From Mortierella alpina (taxonomy: Eukaryota > Mortierellomycota > Mortierellomycetes > Mortierellales > Mortierellaceae), in assembly GCA_029449245.1 (NCBI GenBank), contig JANATF010000008.1, positions 1,116,001 through 1,180,000 of the forward strand: DNA of 64,000 bases, written 5' to 3'. The notes under the pieces were generated by a model. The model saw only the letters and a list, made by a program, of their open reading frames with translations, was not told the DNA's origin and did not search any database. Both the position numbers and the translations under genes were made by a program. This document shows, one piece after another, positions 47,801 to 58,189 of the stretch (position 1 is the stretch's first letter; each line of letters begins with the position of its first letter).

Positions 47801-50681
47801 GCAACAATAGACATCCAGCTGTTGCTCGCTCGCCAGATCAGTTTCCATGGAATTTGACTTTCTCTGCCAGCAGTGGATCGCGGTAGGCTCTGCATTAAGC
47901 GGTTTGGATGAAACAACCTTGAACTGGTACTCTTGCGCCTGAAGGCCGTCCATATCACCACTCGAAATGAGTTCCAGAACAAGAAGACTACTTGTCCCTG
48001 ACGAAATTTGACCCAGGACCAACGTGTTCTCTTTTGCCCAGTATGCTGAAGTAATCACCCCGTCGGTACATGACCAAGTGAACCGTGCACCTAAGTCCGA
48101 ACATGGAAAAAGACTTAGCTCCCTGAGCGTTGTATGTGCCACTAGTGACTGTAATTTGACTGAATCTGTACCTTGCCGAGGCTCGATCGCAATGACACCA
48201 GTGCGATGCGCTTGGAATATCATTCCATCCTTTAGCCTTCCCGCGCTGACAGTTGCTTGCGTAAGATCAAGACCACAATTAATGCTTATGTCCTCCAGGC
48301 TACCTATGGAGTAGCTGCTTTGTCAGTACCAGGAAGCCGTTGCTAGCCTAACAAATGAGAAGAATCTTCCTCAAAAGTCAATGAAAGGGGTTACCTCCAT
48401 CTCCTGTTCTCATCAAGGTGGTGCTTTGCACAAACGACACGACAAGAAACGAGTCTAATGCGTCCTCTCCATTATCTTTAACATTCCAGAGACCTGTGGC
48501 GCCGGCGAAAAACTGATTTCCTCCGCTACCTGAACTTTCAGCTGGGATCCCGGATCGAACCCGCTTTAGCGAGCCTTCTTGCTTCATCCCAGAACAAACA
48601 TAGAGCGAGTCGCGTCCTGGCAATGTTGGCTCTTGCACGCAGAAATCCAAGACAGGCGAACTGTTTTGTAGCTCTGTGATGGCAAAGAGTTCAATTCCAC
48701 CATCCTCTTCCTCCTTGATCGCCAATATGCCGCCATCTCCTTGATCACTTGAGTACAGCACGTAGTCCGTGCTCAATGTGGTTTCTTGTTCCGCACCAGA
48801 TGCCGTAGGCTCGACTAAAACTTGCCGTCTTCCAAGAACCAGCATCACATTTCCTACTGGGCGCTCTCCAGAAACGAGCTCAAACTGCATTGAGTAGGTC
48901 AAGTGGTTTATGTTGATGCGATATAGCTCTGAGGTGTCGCTTCCAAGATATACAGTTTGGTCGCTTGTAGGATGAGGTGATCGAGGTGGTGTCGCGCATG
49001 CTGATATCAATGGCAAAGTTTTGTTGGCGGAGAGTCCTGGGCTTGATCCACTGGAGTATTCCATGGTCTCTCTTTTCAAGAGTCCTAACGATGAGCGATG
49101 AGTGTGCTTGGTAGTCGTTGTCGTGCCTGGCCCCCTTATTCTTTCGACCGTAACGAGTGTCACTTTCTCCTCCTACATCATAAATTATGAGGTGAAAGCG
49201 GGTTATGCATTGACATTCCCGCAAATCAGAACCGTAAACACACACATGCACCTATACACGACCAGCTTACGTCAATGTAAATCATGGAGCGCGGGAAGTT
49301 CGGTAACGCTTTGAGTATAAGTGCAGACTTTGCGGGATTCACTGCGAGCTGACTCGTGCCCACTTGCACAGACAAAGGACCTTCCATGCGATTTTTAAGT
49401 CCAATGTGGAAGGTGGCGATATGATACCTCGATGTGCCTTTACTAAAGAGGAAAGTCGAAGATATATCATTGGCTGTTAGCTACAGTCCATCGATACGAA
49501 TAGTTACAAACAGACCTTGAACCGCTAGCTTACATACTGATAGAAAAGGACAGCTAGTATGGCGTTGTCGCCTTCGTCATCTGCATCAGGCGTTAGGAAC
49601 TCCATCCCGATGATCGTGCCTTTCAATTCAACTTGCGATATCTATCATGGAGGAGGAGCGAGCACGTTAATGTTGAAACGCACATCCAGAGTATGTTGTC
49701 CAAGACCACAATCTTACCCTCTCTACAGGATCAAAGTTGGCTCTGGTGGTGCTTCTTAGAATGACAAGCTTGATCTGGTTTTGAAGCGCTGCAACGGCCA
49801 TAATGCGATATCTAAGTTGTGCGCCGTTAGTGACCGTTAGCTCGCCTCACTATAGCCATGATCAATCCATAACGGCATATCCTGCTGCCTTACGTAGGGT
49901 CGATGGCGATCTTGGCACCCACGTGTGAGTAATCAAATCCCGGTTCGGCGATTTCAATCTACTGAGCACCATACTCTTGTTATTAAGCGCCCAGAGGCTA
50001 CCTCTCCTGTGCACCACTGATGATTCGGTTCATATACAGATACGCCCCATATCAATCTCACTATACTCTACCTCCTTCAACAAGTAAAAGCGTCCTTGGA
50101 TGTCATTGCTCCATGTGTCGCCACGGTGATGGAATGTCAAGAACGACAGGAAGCCCGAGTCCGAGGTAACGACCAAGACTGTTGGTGATGCCAATTTTGG
50201 AAGATAGCCAAGTCGTGGAACAGTGCCGCTCTGCTGGTCCGTATCCATGGCCGCACTTTCTTCGTCCTCATCCTCAAAGTTACAAACAAGAGTTACCATG
50301 TCCTTGATGGTCCCAAACGCAGGCTGCTCGTAAATTTGATCCAAGCTGCCTATCGGTCGGCCAGTATCCGCCTCATCGCCAGAAAATCTACACAGTGCTA
50401 GATGTGCTCCCTAAGATCGGTTCAAAGCGTCCCCCAGTGTATTGTCAGTCTTTCCGTCACACTTTTATTGTTGATGAAAACACGCGCTTGCAGCACAATG
50501 GCGTTCTGCGCACCTTTCCCAAGACGACATCAAAGTAGTCTGATTCCTCACTGGGGGAAATGGTGTCGCTACGACGATGTCGTGTCCAGTCTCCAATGCA
50601 CGCCTGATGAATGATGCTCGATGACTGAAGGTGCTTTGCATACACCCGCACATTGGCATAGTCCCTATCCATATCGTGCAT
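44847..50681 (-). CDS. Large CPSF-A/DDB1/MMS1-family beta-propeller protein
   Basis: Many minus-strand exons over 5.8 kb. Those I could fix include 50681-50514, 50410-50072, 49958-49894 and the last, 45795-44847; the middle (about 46000-49800) was not fully resolved. The start resembles the MMS1_N module: DYFDVVLGK joined to GAHLALCRFSG, then FYLLKE joined to IEIAEPGFDYSHVGAKIAIDPT and YRIMAVAALQNQIKLVILR. Around 48400-48700, GSLKRVRSGI, FFAGATGLWNVKD and DSFLVVSFVQSTTLM mirror GSLRIIRNGI, GIKGLW and LVLSFVGQT of DDB1. The C-terminus has FSFHMGEVVNRIRL and HTIDGDLLGQFLQLEHE, like the CPSF-A end of DDB1. The family builds three propellers used in CUL4 ligases, splicing (Rse1) or pre-mRNA cleavage. 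It most resembles the poorly studied plant/fungal CPSF-A-like group; exact role unknown. Confidence 0.75.
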
Positions 50682-50852
50682 TCGTGGGCGTTAAACGCGG
50701 GTAAAGAGTGGAAATTGCCATTGGCAGGGCGGGCGAAGTGAATCATATATTGTAGTAGCTCCGAACAAGCCACACAGGCGCAAGAGCGTCAAAAAAAGTG
50801 TATTTGATAGGTGGTATTGAATCCTCTGGGCGGTATACCCTGCTGCGGGTCC

Positions 50853-52587
50853 TTATGCTAGCGCATTCTTAATAACAACGGCTCCTGCGACAGCCGCAGC
50901 TGCAGCAAGCACGGTGCCGGTGTTTCCGCCCAACACTCCGGCCTGCATACGTTTCATTTCAGCCGTCGATCCCGGGTACTTTCCTACGCAGATCTGCTCA
51001 ATCTCGCCGCAAATGATACCAATGTCAACAAAGTGGGGATCCAGCGAGTTGGACTTGTTGTTGATCTGGCGCGCATAAAGACGGAAGATGGCTGCCACCT
51101 TGTCAATGCTGTCAGACTCCTTCATCAGCCACACAGTCTCGCCCTTGCGGATTTTGATGTTCTCGTGTGTGAAAACCTTGTAGTTGGAGTGGAGGAGGTT
51201 TAACGTGGCAATGGCCATAACCTGAGGAATCGCACAGAACTTGAAGCAGGACGGGTTCTTGATCATGCTAAGGTATTCGAGGACATCCCTGATATGCTCC
51301 ATGGCATTGAAGACCATGTGGCTCAAACACTGCAGAGCTTTCTCGTTGTTCTCGGGCTTGGTAAGGTCCTCCATCGTTTCCGCATACTGGCCCCAGATCT
51401 CCTTTGGCCAGAAACGACGGTTGTCGCGCAAATCCTCAAGATAGTCGCGTGTGATGTTGGTCTTTTGGAGGAACAGACCCATCGAGTTTGACAGGTCTTT
51501 TCTCTCGGCCACCAAAGGTGCTGCGGAAACATGCCGTAGAGGTCTGATCAGCATTGTGGTAACACGTTCCGAAAACAAACGCATGCACTGAAACACTGCA
51601 ACACTGCAACACTGAAGAGACATCACATTCGCTGGGCCTTACATTCAAATCCACAGGCGCTGAACATCTCGCTCAATCCCAGACCGACAAGGCCGGCGAC
51701 GTAATGGCAATACTCGTCATAATCAGCATTGGTCTCGACGTGAATTCCTGCAGTGGCATAGTGAGCCATACCATTGCCCATGCGTTTAGTGATGTCAGCA
51801 ATGATGGTCTGATACGCAGGCTTGAGCTGCAAGAATCCTTCAATGACGGCGTCGAACTCAACCAGCAGCTGACGGTCTTTTTCGTTGGGGCCATCTAAAG
51901 CAGAGAAACAAGAGATGCAGAGGCCGTGATCAGTCGCCCTGTCCGATATGACAACGAAACACATCCGTCTCAAGTACAGTGCTATCTCCAAACGTACTCT
52001 TCGTGAAGGTCCATCCCTTCTGGTAGATAATTTCGTGGAATGTCCTCAGATATGGCAACTTGGTATCCAGATCAATCGTCATGTCGTCCTCTACCGTCAA
52101 AGGAACAAGGCGTGTGTTAAAATGAAGACTCATAAACGAAGGTCCTTGCGCAACCGTACAGTGCAAGTGCGTCTCTTATGTACCAATGGTATCGAGTCCA
52201 CGAAGGACGAGGTAGAACAAGCAAATCTAAGATATCATAGCAGGGAGTGAAGGCGGGATGAGCACGTTACACTGATAGAGGCGATTGTCCGTTTCGCACG
52301 GTGCGCAAAAAAATTCAAGCCCGCTAAGCATGGCTAAGGAGATGAGCAATCAACAGGCAGTAATAAAGGGTGCAGAAAGGCATAGCACTTACAGCATCTT
52401 TCAGCTCTTCGTCCAGATCCTGGATGACCGCTGAGAAACTACGCGAGGTCATGTTCAAGTGGTGATAAAGGCGCTGCCTGGTTTTGTCGTTGCTATAATC
52501 GTGTTTGGTCTTTGGCGAGAGCTTGTACTGAACCAAAGCCAACACCTCGGAAGGGTGGAAGAGAGAGGCGAGGATAGCTGAAGCCAT
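50853..52587 (-). CDS. ERG9: Squalene synthase (farnesyl-diphosphate farnesyltransferase, 416 aa)
   Basis: Five minus-strand exons: 52587-52393, 52226-52184, 52090-51998, 51894-51643, 51520-50853, in frame. It condenses two farnesyl diphosphates to presqualene diphosphate and reduces it with NADPH to squalene, the first committed sterol step, on the ER membrane. Family motifs in order: MTSRSFSAVIQDLDEELKDA, FYLVLRGLDTIEDDMTI (first Asp-rich Mg site), MAHYATAG and DYDEYCHYVAGLVGLGLSEMF, LSNSMGLFLQKTNITRDYLED (second Asp site), ALQCLSHMVFNAM, and FCAIPQVMAIATL. The C-terminal TM anchor is GTVLAAAAAVAGAVVIKNAL. Length is as usual for fungi. The second exon is only 43 bp. A CACGTG E-box lies 477 bp upstream of the ATG, where sterol-responsive bHLH factors could act. 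Confidence 0.96.
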
Positions 52588-54856
52588 AGTGCGAAGAACG
52601 GGATGTGAATGAGGAGAAAGAAGAGCGGGGAGAGGGAGAGACAGAACTAAGAAAGAGACTGAGTGAGCGAGCGAGGGAATGAGAGGGTGCGCGGTGCTGG
52701 CGTGGTATGGGATTGAGAGAAACGGCGGGGAATGCACGGACGGCTTCTATGCAAGGAATGAGGATGCGGAGCACAGGTGGCGGGTGAGGAAGAGCGACGG
52801 GGGGTGTGTGATCGAGAGAAAAGGATGAGAGAGGAAAGAACGGGATCGAGATGAAGGAGGAGAATGAATCAGAAAAGAGACGTCGGTTAGCTGGCTGTGG
52901 TTGGCTGGCCAGATGCTATTGTAGCAGCCTACTTCTGTAGCTTTTTTTTTTCTCGTTTTCGATCCGTCGACGTCCTCCTTCCCCCTCCCAGGCACACAGA
53001 AAATTTTGTGGGCTGATGTACCACCGCGAAGCCCATTGGTCAACGCTTTGAAGGGCCATATATCACGTGTAGCTCCTTGCTGCCTGGCTGCAAGGATGGT
53101 GGCACAAGCGAGATCCTGTTCATCAAAGCACTCTTGAGCGCTATCAGCTATTGCAGACCAAATGCGGGCAACGGAGCAACTCTTGTCAAGGGAAGAGGCG
53201 CAATTGGGATTTGATCTGAGATGAGGCTGACATCGACATAAAACACTCTCGAGCAGGTATCATCTCAGAGACCATCATCTCGTATGCTTCAGCTCCCATT
53301 CACAGTCAGATGCAGTATTGTAGTGTTCCTGCAGGTCAGGAGAGACGCTCCACAATACATGTAGCCGCCAACCCCCAAGAGCTACCCAGAACAGGGGTCT
53401 CTATAAAAGTTCGAAATTTGCGGCTGTGAACATCCGGTTGCTTACAGTGCGAACCCCAAGAAGAAAAAAAAACCGCGCGGAAATAAAGAGTAACCACCTG
53501 CATATGCATGCAGCAAACACTTCAACTACCGCTGTCTTTCCTTCTCATTACTTCTGGATGCGATTTGTAGACTGTTCCGGTGTATGTTTGGTGTTGCTTA
53601 CAATCCACGACTATGCATAATTGCATCGTAATGAATCGTTGTATGGAGTTGGTACTGACTACTGTCACAGCCAATGAGCTCAATGTTAAACCATTGACTT
53701 GCTACCAGGGACAGAGAAGAGTGAAGCGAGGAAAAAAAGAAAAGCGCGGGAAAATGAGATTGTCTTGAGTACACTTTCAACACTTTTAAGGTTCGCCTCT
53801 CCACTGACTACTCGCATATCCATCCTTGGCAACCGAGAAGGAAAGAGAAAGGCGTCAAGTGTAGACCTCTAGGTCATGCACAATTAACCGCCTGTTAGCA
53901 TGTACTCTCCAGCTGGCGGACTCTAAAGGAATCAATACTGCTGTACAGCCAATTACCCATGCTCGATTGCATGCATCACTCCGCGTGTCGGTGTTTTCTT
54001 CTTTTTTTCTTTTGGTACATCATCGAATGTACGTCTCGTTGTGGGCGGTGAACATGGACGCGTGTCCGTTTGAATGTCAACTACACAGGTACGTGCCGAC
54101 CTCACCCTGACTTCATCCTCACCCCACTTGCCTCTCCTCCCAGCTGAACATTCCACATGTGCGATACTGTGCCGTGGCACATGTGTTGACTCGGTCATGA
54201 TACTCCCTTCCACATCTACATATTCACACTGCGCGCAAAGCAACATCGAGGCCATAGCCAATGGCCAAATAATAAATAGACTTGTGCGCGTACACGGTTG
54301 ATCGCCAACCCTCAAAAGTCCTACATTGTCGCAGCATATCACGCCTAGGTATATATTCATTTCTTGCTCTCCTGATCCTCCTCTCTTTCTTTCTTCCTTC
54401 CTTCCCTTCATCCTTTCTCTCTCCTCCCCGTTTCCTTTCATTTCTCCATCCTTGCTTCTCTCCGCCGACCCTTCTCTTTCCCTTGGTCTTCCCCCGCACT
54501 CCGCCTTCTCTCGTCCTTCTCTCGTCCTTCTCTGGTGCTCCCTCCCTCTTTACACTCTTCTTTGTTTGCCTTGCTGTTGCTGTGCTGTTTTAAACTCCTG
54601 GTCCACTCCCTCGGCACATCCGTTGTCATGGTCAACGACCTTTAGCTTCGTCAGCCCTTCAGCACCACTACACCCTTGAGCAGCCTATCTTTGCCCGCCC
54701 GTCATATCTGCGGGCCAACACCTAGCTCTATTGCTGCCACCTGTATTTCTGGTGCATTCATCCCAACAATAACGCAAGCACGTTGACCAGCGCTCTACCA
54801 GAGCATCCAAAAGAGACCTCCACGGCTTTGTTGCCATCCCCAAACATCAGTAGACC
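52588..54856. other. 2.3-kb divergent intergenic region
   Basis: Between squalene synthase (minus) and the HMG-like gene (plus). Right after the ERG9 start, minus-strand pyrimidine-rich leader sequence extends to about 52700. From about 54340 to 54600 the plus strand is nearly pure C/T (TCCTTTCTCTC blocks), marking the leader of the 54857 gene. Open frames across it are low complexity. No RNA gene seen. Confidence 0.5.
53064..53069. promoter_or_regulatory. E-box CACGTG (TATCACGTGTAG) upstream of squalene synthase
   Basis: Core CACGTG in the context ATATCACGTGTAG, 477 bp upstream of the ERG9 ATG. Fungal SREBP-type bHLH proteins bind ATCACGTGAT-like sites as well as classic sterol elements, and many other bHLH factors bind CACGTG. 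A sterol-control role is a candidate only. Confidence 0.35.
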
Positions 54857-56667
54857 ATGCCTCGAACAAGTCGCAGCTCGCAAAAACATCGGCCACCATC
54901 CGTAAGCGAGCACCCGATGAATCAAGCGCTGCCTCGGAATGGCGATAGCACCTTCAAGGACACCTCCTCTCCTCAACGCCTTCGCTCTTGGTCTGCCCAA
55001 GTCCCATCGATTCCACAGGCCCTTCGCTCAAGCAACCTCTCACACTCCCCACTGAGCTCTTCGTCGGCTAGAATCGCAACCAAGGACCTCTACGAGAGAG
55101 ACTCTACACCATCTACATCCATCTCAACTGCATCGCATCATAATGATCCCTCTTCATCACCCAGAGTTAGCAGACACCAATCCATACCCATATCATTTCT
55201 TATCAACCCCTCACCTCAGAGCTCACCACCGTCTCCTCCTCCTTCTGTCATGTCGACTGTCGCACATTTGAGGCGAGCTTCTTCTTCACGGCACTCGCAT
55301 ACTACTCATCCTGGATCAAGCACCGCCTCAGCTGATGGATTTACCACCATCAATGCGGCATCGATGTATCGACTATCACAACCACTTTGGCCACTAGAGA
55401 GCAGCACTCAATCGTCACGAGTACGCCTCAACCAAGGTTCGAAAGCAATTTTGAGATCGAAAAAGCAATATGACCAACATGCTCCCCGTACTAACATTGA
55501 CAACATGAACCTTGAGTTGAAACAGACGCTATAGCATGCTCCAGTAGCCAAGCAACTAGACTACCACCAACAACAGATCATTATGTGTCTACTCTGTGTG
55601 TGGATCGTAGCCCTCGTCGCCGTAGCCACATCACCTGGGATGTGAGTAGCAAGAATCGCGGTGTCGCTGAGTCCATTAATTTAGATGCTCAAGCTCATGT
55701 TCCCGACACCCTTGGCAAGAGAGCAACGTCAGAAACTCAGGAAATCCCTCATGCAGCTTCCGTCCGCAAGACCAGCAATCCCAACCTGAAGACAACAAAG
55801 ACCGGTAAAATCCAGCGCAGAACGGAAAGGATTGGCTTGAACAAAAAATCCACGGCGTACAATCGTTTTTTGCAGCAAAGGAGCAAATACCTTTCAGAAC
55901 ACTTCTCCGGGTGGACGCCCCAGCAGGTAAACGGCTCAAAACACCACAGCAACACAAACTATTGTTCTTTCCTCCACGCTCGGCTTGTTTTCGGAGGTTT
56001 GTGCTCGGGAAGACGGGAGGCTTTAGGTCACATATAAGAGAAGACATCCTGTTGATTCTGCATAGAAATTTCCACGCCATGTCTTGTTGAAGGGCTCCCG
56101 TCCTGCTTCTCAACCATTGCTCACCGCCAACTCTTCTAAACTGGGTCCTGATATCAGCGAATGTTGATATGAGCCCAAACTTCGCGGGCACTGACGACTT
56201 GTAGTGGGGCACGGATTTGTCTTTTTTCATTTCGTGTCGTTATCATTTCGTCCTTGGTACCTGAAATGGTACATACAGAATAGAAGGATGAACTGCGCGG
56301 AGGAAAATTGACGCACCTCGAATATGTACAGTACTGTACTGCACTACAAGATCTGCCGCTTTAAAAACTTTGGTGGTGCAGAGTGGCATGGTAGACCCTA
56401 CGCTCCATGCTTCGGATTTCTCCTCGTTCCAGTTGCAGCCTGATGTTGGATACTAACGCCGATATCCTCTTTGAATAGCGCATGAAACGCATTGCCGAAG
56501 AGTGGGCTGTGTCTGACAAAAACCAGCATAAGACTCGCCGGAAAAGCCGGTTTCTTGGACCCGATGGCGAGCTTCAACTACCATTGCTCTCGCCTCTGAG
56601 GGCAGATATTCCAATGGATCGTGTCCCTACTTCGGAAACAGCAGCATTCATCCCCAAAGAAAAATGA
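54857..56667 (+). CDS. YABBY/HMG-like domain protein with long Ser-rich N-terminus
   Basis: At least three exons. The first frame runs from ATG 54857 (MPRTSRSSQKHRPPS) to about 55430-55440 and is very Ser/Pro/His-rich. An intron with a TACTAAC-like branch point near 55490 must bridge to the second frame (donor uncertain; acceptor near 55524). That exon ends at 55926, and exon 3 is 56479-56667 after a 552-bp intron. The joined sequence across that intron reads KKSTAYNRFLQQRSKYLSEH then FSGWTPQQRMKRIAEEWAVS, again the (S/T)AYNxFhxxR...xxx-A-x-EW pattern of YABBY/HMG-type helices. It ends in a basic stretch and a Pro-rich tail. Probably a nuclear DNA-binding protein; target unknown. It has the same kind of domain as the small protein at 30085. 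Confidence 0.6.
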
Positions 56668-58189
56668 CGCACGTTCAGCGGATGGCCCACGTTCTACGTA
56701 AGGCTCATGTATGATGTGAGCACCAGCTCACACGCCATCAGAAAAGGGAGATCAGCACTGGGTCAAAGCCCAACAGCCTCTTCACTCAAGGAGAAAATTG
56801 CGCAGGACCGGTCGGCATGTCATCTCATCGCATAGTTTAACAACTTGAAAGTGGTTTAACGTGCTTGAATCAATCCACCTTTCAGTGAGGTGGAAAGAGC
56901 GTTCACTCGCCGCTGTTGGTATCTTCCCATTCGGTTGTTACCATTAGCCCGTATAGTCATTTGCTGTTTGTTTATCTTTTTTTTCTTTCTTTTTTGTTTA
57001 TTTTCCATCTTTTTCCCTTCGTGCATCATCATCCTCATGCCTTCCATTATATTAGAAAGTCAATTATAATTTACCTTCTCAGTGTCTCTAGATCAGCTAT
57101 TTCCTTCTCTTTGCAAATGATGTTGACCATCAAAAGCCGGCAGTAAATGTTCATTGAGTCCACCATTTTTCTCAGCGAAAGCTGCTGATGCATATGTTTC
57201 GACACGGTGAGTTCATCCAACGAAGGGCGTACTCAGATCCTTGAGTGACGACACTGGAAATGGCGCCGCGTCATTAAAATTGGCAATCAAGAGCAAGATT
57301 CCATGAACATTCTCCGCAGTTGCTCGCTCACAACGTGGACACTTGTGCATAAAAGCAAATGTATCTGTCTCTTGCAGCTTCGAGGTGTAGTGCTTCGAGC
57401 TCTCAGCTCGCTCACGGCAAGCAGTGCGCCATCTTGTATGATAAGTATACGTCGATTTCCGATCCTCTCCTTACGCAATGATCATCATACCTTTACCTAA
57501 CTACTGCGGCATCAGATGTCTTCCCACTACAACGTAAATAGCACTTGAGCAGACTGCGGAGACATATTGTCATGACTTTCTGCTGAAGCATCAGTCAATA
57601 TGGACCGCGCAGCAGCTCCATAAGCCTGGCGGATAAAATATATAATCACGTTCCTACATCGAAAAGAGGTTCATTTTGGCCATGAGAGCACACCAGTCTC
57701 GGAAATAGATGGCTGACATAGAGCCCGATGTTGTGCAGGTGAAGTTATGTCGTTGAGAAATAGCACTTTGCCCACGGATGGACAGAAAGACGAGTCCCCC
57801 ACAATATCAATGTGCTTCATCCAGTGCGTCAGTTGCAACATTTTGCGCTGGACTTCTGTAATGCTCTCAACAAATACAGTACACAATGCATGCACAGTAC
57901 TGTACGTCTTGTTATTTCCTGTGTAATACACACAATTTGCCCAATTACTGTGAGTAGAGAACTGACCGAAGAGCACCCGACACTGAGGATAACACCTTTC
58001 TAGAGGATTGATATCCTAACCAGAACTTAGCAGAATGTATGAAGGCACTGCTGTGGACAGTGAACCATGAATAAGCTGAATCAGGATATCACAGTTGGGA
58101 CAGAGCAGACCTGCGGACAGTCAGGGGACAAAGGTCAAAGTCTTGTACTACGTTCAGTGTAAAGAACTCAAATTTTGTATGTGCGACTT
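56668..58189. other. Intergenic region before the repeat array
   Basis: No gene supported. T-rich and AT-rich stretches at about 56970-57020. Short frames (up to ~100 codons on the minus strand at 57671-57976) show no motif. Sequence from about 58085 begins to resemble the tandem unit weakly. Confidence 0.4.
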
